DNA from: Edaphochlamys debaryana
Lineage: Eukaryota > Chlorophyta > Chlorophyceae > Chlamydomonadales
Length of the DNA: 64,000 nucleotides
Assembly: GCA_016858145.1 (NCBI GenBank)
Contig: JAEHOE010000013.1
Coordinates: 248,001-312,000, forward strand
Direction of reading: 5' to 3'
The notes under the pieces: model-generated
The model's database searches: none
The model's input: only the letters and a program-made list of their open reading frames with translations
Told to the model about the DNA's origin: nothing
Shown here: positions 1 to 10,446 of the stretch, piece after piece
How positions within the stretch are numbered: position 1 is the first letter of the stretch
How the letters are laid out: every line of letters starts with the position of its first letter
Translations under genes and position numbers: made by a program

Positions 1-2509
1 TGCTTGGCCCAAGGCCCCCCGCCAACATCCGGATGACCCCTCTACATGGCACCTCCTCCACCCTTTGCAAACCGACACCTGGGCGCTTTCCCCCAGCGCC
101 TTCCTCCCCAGCGCCTTCCTCCCCAGCGCCTTCCTCCCCAGCGCCTTCCTCCCCAGCGCCTTCCTCCCCAGCGCCTTCCCCCCCAGCGCCTTCCTCCCCA
201 GTTGCAGTCCCCGCCCCCGCCGTCGTCCCCATCCCTCCCCCTCCAACGCCCCCGGCCCCACAACTGGAGGGACCTACCGCGTCCTCGAGTCCGTACTTGG
301 CGCTCGTCCCGCGCGCGTCCGTACGGGCCACCAGGAAAAAGTCGGCATCGCCGATGGCCTCGCGGGCGGCCGCGATCTGCGGTTAGCGGTTAGTTGGATG
401 ACAGTTGGGCGCTCAGGCGTGAATGCAGGCGGCCGCCAAGGCGGAGGCCACCACTGGCCTCGAGGGGCTGCCCGCAGCCCCTAACTTGCAACGCCAGCTG
501 ACGTGTCAACAATCACCCAACCATTAACCACTAACCACCAACCGCCCACCTTGGCGGCGAACTCCTCCATGGAGATGACCTCCTTGTTGCGCAGGTGGCC
601 CATGCGCTTGGGCCAGGCCTGGTCCTCAATGAAGCAGCCCTGCGGTTAGTGGTTGCAGTTTGGCAGTTGGTGGTTGGTTAATGGGGACAACATGCGGCCC
701 TGCATACCGGTATGTGGAGTGTCCGGTGAACGGCAAGGGATTGCACACCCCGGCCTCGAGCCTCCGACCAACCCGCAACTCCCATGCCCCGCCATGCCCA
801 CAGCGCAGAGCATCCTGCTCGCTCGGCCATTCCAAACCCCCAACCCCAGCAGCCCCATCCCGGGCGAGCGGGCTGCTCCCCGCCTCCCACCTTGCAGCCC
901 GAGCTGCTCCCAGCCTCCCTACTCCACCAGGCCCACTGCCAGAAGCACTCTGTGCGCCCTGCCCAGCCCCACAACCCGGGTAGCCCCACCCCCGACGGCT
1001 GGGCCGCTCCCACTCCCAGCCCCTGGGGGGAACCCGCCCCAACCCGCCCCGCCCCTCCCCGCACCGCACCGCACCGCCGCCCACCTTGCAGCCAGAGGCG
1101 ATGAGCTGGCGGATGGTGCGCTGCACGTTGAGCACGTTGCCGCCGCCTGGGGGGAAAGGGCGGGGAGGAGGGGGGCCGTGAGGCGGGGGCCATCAGCGGG
1201 GGGGAGCGCGGGGGGCGGCCGGACATGTGTGCGTGGCCCCATGCTAAGGTGCCGCCCGCGAGACAAGGGTGCAGCCGGCAGTGGCGCCGTAGGTGATCCT
1301 GACACACGCAACCCCGCAATCCCCCCTCGCCCCCCTATCAGCCAGCCCGTTGTTCCCCGTAGGTTCTTCCGAATGCTGTGCCTGGCATGCTGTCAAGGCA
1401 GGAACGCATTCCCGTTTCAGGCGGCCCGGCGCACCAGTGTCGGCGTCCGCGATGATGGGCAGCCCCGGCACGGCCGTGGAGATTTGGCCGGCCTTGCGGG
1501 CCATCTCCGGGGACGTCAGCAGGCCGAGGTCAGGCTCTCCAATCACGGTCGCCGACACCTGCGTAGTCGGGAGCACTCGCGTCGGTGACCGAGCCTCTAG
1601 AGCGTGCGAGGGGAGCCACCCTGCAGAGGATGGTGGCGGGCCATCCTGGCGTGCCCGCCCGTGCCACGGAAGGCAACCAGAAAGACTCGCACCGCTGGAC
1701 CATCACCAGTGTCTAGTGTAAGCACGCGGCAGGGGCTAGCCAGCTCTGGCGTGCCTGAAACCGCGATGCTGACGTCGGAGTCCCAAACAACGCCTGCTGC
1801 AAGCAGCTCATGTCTAATGGTTGGCATGCATGCGCCTGCATACTGCACAGCACGCCGGGCAGCGCCGCGGCGAGTCCCGAGTTGTGGAACCGTCATAACG
1901 GCTACGCCCGGCGCCCGGCGAGGAGCTTGCGCGCCCGTGTCCGTGCGCAACGATCAGCCGTTCGCCTCTAGAATGCATGCATCAGATCGACGTCCCGAAG
2001 CCCCTCCCGACTGCATGCTTGCAGGCCTCACCGCATAGCCGCTGCACCATTCGCCCAGTTGGCCCAATTGCGCATATGTCGCATGGGGGAAGAAATAGGG
2101 CCATCAGCGGGGGGCCTCGCCAAACACAGAGCGCTGGGGCGGCTAGCCATGCCCACAAATGGTGAGCGCTCACCTCACGAAAGCCGCCTTGTGCCCGGTG
2201 CGACTCGCAACGATGGCCGAGAGGGCGTCGTAGACGCCTTGCACCAAGCATAGCCCAAAACACCGGGTGTAGGCGTTTTCACCCGCATGGCGCTGACTCT
2301 CCAAGCGCCTGCGCTCCCCGCTAGACCTTTCCTAACCGTGGACACTTCTTACCAGGCATGAGAACGCATCCCTCCTGCTCGATCAGCTTATGGAAGGTAG
2401 ATGGTGACTTCGCTTGGCCATTTCCACCGGCCTTGCACACGACCGCGCTGCGACGATGGCTGCGAGCACTGGCGGCTGGCCCGCGGCAGCGAGACTGCGA
2501 GAGCTGCAT
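1..2509 (-). CDS. Isocitrate lyase / PEP mutase family enzyme, plastid-type (3' end beyond window)
   Basis: The product belongs to the family of plant chloroplast carboxyvinyl-carboxyphosphonate phosphorylmutase-like proteins and 2-methylisocitrate lyase, Mg-dependent TIM-barrel enzymes that cleave or form C-C or C-P bonds. Exons on the minus strand are 2509-2353, 2237-2174, 2041-2032, 1558-1435, 1146-1085, 639-550 and 376-278; all phases agree. The first ~30 residues (MQLSQSRCRGPAAS...) are Arg/Ser/Ala-rich like a transit peptide. Then come the family blocks LIEQEGCVLMPGVYDALSA, FVSGYAVSATVIGEPD, the metal-binding DADTG loop, NVQRTIRQL, CFIEDQAWPKRMGH and DFFLVARTDAR. The usual catalytic Cys of the KRCGH motif is Met here (codon 603-601). 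The 10-nt exon 2041-2032 encodes the Gly-Tyr-Ala link. The C-terminal third is not in the window, and the substrate cannot be predicted. Confidence 0.85.
91..200. repeat. 15-bp minisatellite, seven units
   Basis: Seven head-to-tail copies of CCCCAGCGCCTTCCT lie at 91-195, one with a single change, followed by a partial copy to 200. It falls downstream of the last visible exon of the lyase gene, in what is most likely an intron. Because 15 is a multiple of three it creates open repetitive frames on both strands that are not genes. Confidence 0.9.
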
Positions 2510-3975
2510 GGTGGTTCTTCGGGGTGTAAGCGGGTTGGTGTCGGTTGCGAGTGCCGGTGTGCTGGTCGCACTAAACGATCATACAGTATGTATATCTGTT
2601 TAGGGATCGCACTGTATAGCTTACTATGCCCCGAAGTTCACTAGAAAGCCGTGGGGCTGTGCACCCCGTGCACACCGCCCCATCTCCCCCTCCCCATGCA
2701 TTCCGCCCCACGGTAGCCGAGGTCAACGCTGAGGTCACAGTGCCTAGTGCAAGAGGCAATAACAAGAGGCAGTAAGGTGGCTCGTAGCGCATGCATGCCC
2801 TCCGTAGAGTTCAACTACCCAAAAGCAATGCAACAAAGCATGAAGCCGGGCGGCCGGCGCAGCACCCCCCAGCCGCACAGCCGCTTGCAGCCCATAAGCC
2901 TAGCACCCCACCACGATCTTCCCGTCAACGACGGCACACTTATCCCCGTAGTGACAGGTGGCAATCCTAATCTCTCCTTCAAACCGCTGGACCGTGGAGG
3001 CGTCATGTGCGCGACAGGCCTGCCCTGCCGTGCCGAAGGCGGCCGTGCGCTTGCCGTGGCCGCACACTGTGTAGCGCTCCCCTCACCCGCTGACCCCATG
3101 CCGTACTTTGGCCTGCCGGACGGCAGCACGTGCCGCATTGGCATCAGGAGCAGCAGCCAAGTCGTGCCCCACACGCCCGGTAACGGCGGCAGGGGCAACG
3201 GCCTGCGGCCGGGCTTCCATGCCCCCCCCCCCCGTCCCCCAGCACCGCCGGCTCCGCCTTGGCTGCGCCGTTGGTGACTGCGGCAGGGGTCCGCGGGCTG
3301 GTGGGCGTGCCTTTAAGTAAACCGGAAGTCAGCAGGGCTGCAGAAGCCCACGACGCTCGGATCTGGTGCATTCCAGAACCCTGCTAGCCGCCTCGAGAAG
3401 AATCCTCTGCCGAACGTGCTCGCGACGAGGTTGCGGCGGGCGGGGTGCCCCACTCGGCGGCGCCACACTGCGGAGTTTCAATGACAGCACAAGCCGGGTC
3501 CGACGTGCCTGCCGTACTCCCGTTCGGTGCTGTGTGCTGCGCGATGATCTGCGCGGGGCCCCTAAGCAGTCTGTGGCAGTTGCATGGCAGGCAGGGCTGA
3601 CGCGGGCCCAGGGCTCGCTCTGGGGCCGAGCAGAATGGCTCATAGGGAGCTGGGGAGGACATTGTCAGGGTTCAGGGCAGTGGGGGTAGGATGCGAAGGG
3701 GAGGAAGGGCTCCGGGTGATGTGCGCTGTGGGGGCTCGGTTGCACAGCCTCGCCTGCGCACCACCGTATGGCCCTGGTGCGGGTTCCCTTCCACGCCCCT
3801 AACTCAGAGCACGTTGCCTGCATGTCTGGCGTCCGAAGCGACCAGACCTAGACTCATGCTGCCCCACAACCCTGCGCTAGCCGCAGACGAGACTAAACCC
3901 AGACCAAGTCCGCGCACGACACCGCACACAACACCGCACACCCAGCGCATGGCTTGTCATGTTCGGGGGCCTTCC
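2510..3975. other. Intergenic: lyase 5' flank and BIN4 3' flank
   Basis: Both neighbours are on the minus strand, so this stretch should hold the lyase promoter and the BIN4 3' untranslated region. I see no family-like coding exon, no RNA gene and no clear TATA box or TGTAA polyadenylation signal. Confidence 0.5.
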
Positions 3976-6900
3976 TCATCGCTTCCCGCCCTTGGCGCCC
4001 CGCCCGCGCTTGCCCGCCGTGCCCTTGCGGCCCCCACCAGCCGCCCCCCTCTTCTTGGCCGCACCCCCGCCCGCCGCACCCTTGGCCCCAGCCTTGGCCC
4101 CATCCCGCCCTGCACCGGCCCCCGGCCCCTTCCGTCGGCCCCTACCGCCGCCCCGGCCCCGCCCGGCTCCCTTCCCTCGCCCCCGACCTCGACCCCGGCC
4201 ACCGATCCCCTCCTCCCCTTCGCCCCCAGCCCCGATCGCCCCACCGCCGTCCTCCCCGGCTCCCTGCGAGCCATTCTGCTCGGCCCCGGCGGCGCCGTAC
4301 GGGTCATCGCTCTCGTCCAAGTCGTACGGCATGCCGTGATCCACCGCGTCAGCGCCGCCGTCGTATGCTGCGCCGCCGGCGGGTGCAAAGCGGCTGGCGA
4401 ACAGCACGTTGGTGAAGATGCGCTCCACTATCGCCGAGCGAACCCTGCCTAGCCCGCCGCCACCGCCACCGCCGCCGCTACCGTCACCGCCACCCTCGCC
4501 GCCGCCGCTGCCGCCGCCGACCTCGTTGTCGTCTTCACGGGCCTTGCCGCCGCCGGCCTTGGCGCCGCCAGAGCGACCTGTGCAGCCACATGGGGGTGGG
4601 GTGGGGATAGCCCGGCCCGGAGTCGGCGGTCGTACTAAGGGGCTGGGCCCGGCAGGCTCTCAGCTTTCACTACGCGCTCGGTGTCCCCTTGCAGGTCCTC
4701 ATCCAGCCCCGGCCGGGCCCCAAACCCCAGCCTCGATGTGCTCACGCGTGCAGCCCCAGACGACCCCAATCCCACGTGAGTTCAGCTACTGGTAAGTTCC
4801 CCAATGACTTGTTGCCATTGTCTCAAGTCCTACCCGGTACACTCCTCTGCGCCTTGCCCCAGCCCCACACACAGACACACACCTGCAGCCGCCTCCAGCC
4901 TCACAACGAAGGCAGTGCCGGGGATGGCCGCGTGCCTCAGCCGCAGGAGCTGACCCTTGAGGTCCAGACCCAGGCCCCCCGCCGCCAGCAGCGCCGCCGC
5001 CTCGGCGTCGCCGCCGCCGTCAGGGCGGCCGCCGCCGCCAGAGCGCCGCCGGCGGCGGCCGGGGGCGGCGGCGGCGGGGCTGACGTCAGAGGCGTCGCTG
5101 GGTCCTGGGGACTCGGAACCGGAGGCGTCGCGGGAGTCGTCGGAAGGCGAACCGTCGCCGGGGCGTGCGGCGCGGGGGTGTGCCGCGGTGGCGGCGGCGC
5201 GTGACGGCAGTGCGCCCGGCAGGGGGACCACTCGGCCCACCGCCCCCATGTCTCCCTGCCCGGGAGAGGCGTGAGCCGAGGGGGTCAAGGATGAGGGCCG
5301 ACGTAGGCTGGCTGGCTGGGCGCAGGTTAGCGCAGATTGTGGCAATACCGGTGTGGCCAAGGCTTGTCGGCGTCCCCTCCCCCCAACCCCCACACTGGCC
5401 CCCCCCCACCTGCAGGTCCAGGTCGGCCTCCCCCGGCAGCTGCAGCAGCACGGCCCCCGCGGAGGCCCGGGCCAGGGCCGCGGGGGCGGGGAGCATCAGC
5501 GGCATGTGGCCGTGGGGCTGTGGGGTGGGGAGGGGAAGAGGGGAGGGTGACGGAGGCAAGAGGGGGCTGGGGCTTAGGAGCAGGTTCAACGGCGGCGGGC
5601 GGTGGGGGAGCGAGCCATGGCTGTGGGCAGGGCAGAAGAGCGAGTGCAAGGGAGGAAAGGACTGGAAGGGGGTGGGATGCGATGTGGTGGTGGAAGGGGG
5701 TACAGCCGGGGCACGCAGCCTTGGCACCCACCGGATGGGAATGCTGGGAGGCAAGGCACGGCTGAGTGGGAGGCCCGACCGCATCCCATCTGGGTACTGC
5801 TGGCAAGGTGACTGGGGGCCTGGAGCCAAGCGAGCCATCGTGCACTGCGCTGCCTTGCGCTTTGCTTAAACTACTGGCAAGGCGGCAAAACCAAGCGTGG
5901 GGCGTGCAACGCTGACGGCCTGCTGAAGCTGCCATGAGCCCAGCCCCCATGACCCCCCATGACCCACCCACCACAGGCAGAGCCTCGCCGCCGCCGCCGT
6001 ACGCTCCGCCTCCTGCCGCCGCCGCCGCGGCTGTTTTGCGCCGCTTGGCCTCCGGAGCTCTGGCTCCCGCCGCGCCTGCCTCCGCCCCCGCTGCCGCCTC
6101 GGCCGAGCCGTTCTCCCCTGCGGCCTCCGCCTTCCCGGCTGGTGCAGCAGCTGCTGTGCCGGCGGCGGCGGCACCGGCGGCTCGCTTACCGCGGGGAGCC
6201 GGCCCGGTCGGGGCTCGGGCCACGGCCCGCGGCGCGCCCGCCGGCAGTTTGCCGCGGCCCCGCCCCCGGCGGCCCCTGCGCTCCTCACTCTCGTCCTCGC
6301 TCTCCGCCGCCTCCTCGGTGCGCTCATCCCCCTGAGAAGCGCCAGCGTCGGCGCTGCCCGCGGCTACCGCCACATTGCTGCCAGCGGCGCCGCGACGGCC
6401 GGCCCTGGCGGCGGCGCGCTGCCTCCCGGCGCCGCCACCGCCGCCGCCGCCGCTGGGCGCCCAGTCGCTGTCGTCATCTGACGCCTGTTCTGACGGCTCG
6501 TCTTCCTCCTCCGACGCTTCGTCTTCGTCTCCGCTCATGCCAGCCGACGCCTCGTCTTCCTGCTGTGAGGCCTCCGCCTCCGACGCTTCCTCTTCCTCCA
6601 GGCCGTCGAGCGCCTCCTCCCCCTCCGCCGCCCCCAGCTCCTCGTCACCCTCCTCTGCGTCCCCCTCCTCGTCACCGCCGCCTCCGCCGCCGCTGGCGCC
6701 TCCGCCGCCGCCTCGCCTGTCCTCCGCCGCCGCCCCCAGGCTTGCGCCGAAGGCCTTCAGCCAGTCGGGCTCAGAGCCGTCAGTGACGTCACCATGGTCG
6801 CCGCCGCCGCCGACGCCAGCTTTTGGCCTGGCGGCAGGGCCACCCACGGCACCAGGCGCGGCCGGCTGCCGGCCCCGCCCCGCCGTTACGGGTTTGGTCG

Positions 6901-7933
6901 GCCCCGCCTTGGCGCTAGGGCGCGAAGCAGCGGGCGGCAGCGGCGGTGGCGGTGGTTGGGGCCTGGCGGCGGTGCTGCGTGCGCTCTGCTTAGGGCCGGC
7001 CGCCGCGCGCCGTGGCTGCGCTCCCGCGGCAGTCGCCGCCGCCGCGGGGGCCCTAGCGGCAGCGGCTGTGCCGGTTTTGCTGCCGGGGGCTCCCGCGGGG
7101 GAGGGCCGGGCGGGCAGCGGCAGGCCGGGCAGGGGCTTGAGGACCAGGGGCGGGGGCGGGAGCGGGAGGGTGGCCGCATTCGCACCGCCGCTGCTGCCGC
7201 CGCCGCCGCTGCGCCCACGGCCGCCGCCGGGTTCCCTGCTCGCATGTGCAGCCGCGTCGGGCTCATCCTCGTCATCCTCTATGACATCCTCAAGCTCCCC
7301 GCTATCTTGCTGCTCGCGTATGCCGTTGCCGCCGCTTGCCCCGCCACCGCCGCCACCGCCGCCACCACCGCCGCCGCTTCCGGCACCCAGGCGCGGGAAG
7401 AAGGCGCGGATGCTGCCAGGAGCGAAGGTGCGCCCCGGCCCTGCTGCCGCCGCCGCCCCCGCCGCCGAGGGCTGCAACTGCCGCTGCGCCGCCGCCCCCA
7501 GCCCGCCGCCGACCGACGGTGCCGCAGGCAACGGTGCGGCCGGCGACGGCAGCGGCGGCGGCTGCAGCGAGGAGCGCCGCGCGCCCGCGGTAGCGTCGGA
7601 GGGCGGCGGCTTGGGGCCCCCGGGCTGCAGCGCCCGCGCTGGCGAGGGACCGCGGCCGCGCCCTGCGCAATCCGTGGGCTTCACTTGGGCTTGCGGTGGA
7701 GGAAAGAGGGAGGCAGAGGCAGCGGGGCGCGCTCCCGCGCTTCCGGCGCGCGGCTCTGCTGCGGCCGCAGCTCCAGCAGGGCCAAGCCCCAGCCCAGGCA
7801 GAGGCCGCAATGGCGCAAAGCCCCGGGCCGATGGCTGCGCAGTCGCCTGCTGCTCGCTGCACTTGGCTGAAGCGGCTCGTGCGCCCGGCTCAGGCGCGGG
7901 CGGCCGCGCGCTGTTGCTGGCTCGCTGCGCCAT
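3976..7933 (-). CDS. BIN4: DNA-binding protein BIN4 homologue (topoisomerase VI complex)
   Basis: In plants BIN4 (MIDGET) binds DNA and works with topoisomerase VI during endoreduplication. Minus-strand exons are 7933-5972, 5517-5410, 5255-4883 and 4577-3976, all in phase, giving 1014 residues. The BIN4 core begins at residue ~655: HMPLMLPAPAALARASAGA, GDMGAVGRVV, LDLKGQLLRLRHAAIPGTAF and RVRSAIVERIFTNVLF correspond in order to the conserved block of plant BIN4. The core is interrupted by acidic and Gly-rich insertions. Residues 1-654 are an Ala/Gly/Pro-rich, acidic low-complexity extension with a PCNA-box-like SIRAFFPRLG (~177-186) and a basic PEAKRRKT stretch. The C-terminus is Gly/Arg/Lys-rich and could bind DNA. 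Plant homologues are roughly half this length. The identification rests on remembered family motifs. The first exon is certain as an open frame but its low-complexity content is weakly constrained. Confidence 0.72.
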
Positions 7934-9106
7934 GGCTTCTCGCGGTCAAGTAGAGGATGCTTATGCAGGCCGCAACTGTGGAAGCTGGAGCCAGAGGCGC
8001 CCAGCGCGGCTGGCTTCCCGCCCAGGCTGCGGGCGCGCCCTCTAGTCGGGCTGGGCTTGATGCACCAAAGCAAAGGCAGAGGCGCGTGTGCAAAGCGCTC
8101 GAGGAACAATTTTACGCTGTGTTTTAAAGGCGGCAATCGCGGCTGCCTGCTGCCGGCAGCGCGTGCCCAACCCTTGTCCATTGCGCGCGCCCTTGCCCTT
8201 CGCGGCGCGGGCGACTCCTGCCTGCTCGCTACGCCTCTCTCTCAACACCGTCCGCTACTCGCTGTCCGTCAGCGCTCCTGTCCCGCCCTGTCAGGGCCAT
8301 GCCTCCCTCGAGGTCCGCCGCGTCCGCCTCCTGCGCCCAACCGTGCCTTCCCCCCCCCCCAACAACCTTGTCGCCCCCCTTCCCGCCCCAACCACGGGCC
8401 ACACTAGGGAAGCGCGCATCCCGACAAACCCCACTCCGCCCGACACGCAATCCCGCCCAGTCATTTGCACGACAGTATACTAGTCAGAAACCCCACGCGC
8501 CGCACACGTGCAGCAATGCTGCTACCACAGGCCCCGCGGAACGCCCTGCAGCGTCGCTCCTCGCCACAGGCACACGCTACAGCCTGCGCCTCCCCAGACC
8601 CCATCCAAGCCGCTGCAGACCCCTCCGGCGCCGCCACGGGCGCACTCGGCCACAGCTCCGACCCAAGGCGGCCTCAGCTCGTAGCTTGCCGCCAGCCCGG
8701 AGCCTCCGGCCTTTGAAGCGCCCTGAGACCTGGATGTGCCCTCCGACCGTTGCCGGGGGCTAAGCCCAGGAGCAGGCGGCAGCTCAGCCCCAGCTGGCAG
8801 AGCTTCGCCAAGCGATTCCGCCCGGCTTGTTCCCCGGGTTCGCTGCCGCCCAGCCGCCAAGCAACCCTCCGCCGCCGCATGTCCAATGCTCAGACCGGCG
8901 GCGGACCCAAGCCATCCAGAACCTGGACGCTTTCAGTGCCGGCCTCCAGGTCCCACTCCGGCCGTTAGGGCATGCCCCGGCCGCTGCCGCCGCCCAAGCG
9001 CCGCTGCCGCTGCCGCCCGCAGAGCGCTGACAGCCGCTGCTGCTCCCGCCCGGTCCGCCCCCGCTGCCGCCTCGCCTCCTCCGCCGCGGTCGCCTCCCGC
9101 CACCGC
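7934..9106. other. Intergenic: BIN4 5' flank and eIF4E 3' flank
   Basis: No coding exon recognised. C-rich runs occur near 8340-8400. The long plus-strand frames here lack family motifs and look like chance openings in GC-rich DNA. Confidence 0.5.
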
Positions 9107-10446
9107 TTAGACCATGTAGCGGTCCTTGGCCTTGCCCGAGTTGATTTTCTCCTCCTGCGAGGGGCCAATAGGGCAGGGATGGGGGGGGGCAAACAAGCCG
9201 TGTAAGATACTGGCTATCGCGTGGGGTCCAGGTGCTTAGCAACTGGGTTCTGGCGTTGCCTGGCGCTGTGGCCGACAGCCAGAAGGCCCACCACATACTC
9301 CGTTTTGGCGTACCCCAACCCCGTCCGCTGTGTCCACGCGAGCTGCCTGGCATCCAGCCACTGCAGTCGCATCAGCGTCGGCTCCCGAGGTGAGTGCGCA
9401 TCCCACCCAACCGCTTGGACATCCTTGCACTGCGCCCGCCCCCTCCCCCCTCCCCGCCAGGCACTTACGAAGACTGAGAAGCCGATCTTTGACGACTCCG
9501 GAATGTCCAGGAACTGCTTCAGCTGCTTCCCCACCATGGTCTGCAGCAGGTGCAGCAGAGGCACAGGGGGCAGGAGCAGTCAGCAGGGGGGCGCAGCGTA
9601 CGGGAGTGTAGGGGTGACACTTTGAGAGGGGTGGGGGCCGAAGAGGCGCAGAGCTTTTGCGTAAGGCCCCAAACCCCACGCCGACCACGCGGAGCGAACA
9701 CACGGGCCCCAGCTGCCCGCTGCGCGGAAAGCTAGCGCGACAGCCCAGCCATCATCACCTGCGCAGCCTCGTTCGACGCAGTCCGCGACCAGAGCTCAAT
9801 GCGGTCACCGCGGGCCCTGATCACGACAGCAATGCCGTTGACCTCATCGCCATCCGTGAACTGCTCGCCGATGCAGGCCAGCACCTGCGAGGGGCATCGC
9901 GGCGCCAAGGATGCAGTCGGCGGCCGTTAGCGCGTGGCAGACCAATTGGGCCCCCCTCGGACTACACCAATCAGCGATCACCCACCGAGTTGAGCCACCA
10001 GGCGTCCAGCGTCTTCTTGCTGTCGCCCTTGCCCGGAACCGGCGCCGTCCAGCAGCCGCCCTTGAGGTTCCGCGCGTCCTCCCACTTGGGCTCTATCCCC
10101 TCCTTGAAGAGGTAGTAGGTGGCGCCCACGTTCACCTGGCTGGGCGTGCGGATGTTGTTGTACAGGCTGCACGCGGGAGGGGGAGCGTGATATCAGCTCA
10201 ATTGCCCTTCTGGTTGTGCTCTGGAGTCTGCAGGTGAGCAGATGCGGCGACGCACCACCAGAAGTCCTCCACGGTGTCAAAGGTGTAGACGGATCTGAGC
10301 GACTGCCCATACTGCTTCTGAGTCTGCTTCTGGTTGGGGTTGTCGAACCAAAGCGTCCAGCGGTTCTCTAGGGGATGCTTCTTGTTGAAGTCAGGCTCAA
10401 GGGAGTCGACCTCGCCCTCCTCGCGGCCCTCCTCCTTGGGGTCCAT
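9107..10446 (-). CDS. EIF4E: Translation initiation factor eIF4E
   Basis: This is the cytoplasmic mRNA cap-binding subunit of eIF4F. Minus-strand exons are 10446-10256, 10166-9986, 9884-9759, 9540-9469 and 9154-9107 (TAA), giving 205 residues, the normal family length. The start is [14 protein letters not shown]. The family fold is present in order: [47 protein letters not shown] (the cap-stacking Trp and the cap-recognising Glu), [30 protein letters not shown] (basic residues that contact the cap phosphates) and a short end GKAKDRYMV. The Trp at human position 43 is kept, but the first cap-stacking Trp (human W56) is replaced by Tyr in QKQYGQS (codon 10311-10309), the pattern used to define class III eIF4Es. 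Everything else resembles class I. Confidence 0.96.

Noticed and set aside
4690..4790. Extra small exon between BIN4 exons 3 and 4
   Set aside because: Initially needed to fix phase, but using the GTGTGT donor at 4882 for exon 3 joins exon 4 in phase without it.
6375..8045. 556-codon plus-strand open frame opposite the BIN4 first exon
   Set aside because: Poly-Ser/Pro/Ala shadow of a GC-rich coding exon on the other strand; no domain, and the minus strand carries the BIN4 exon chain with correct splice sites.
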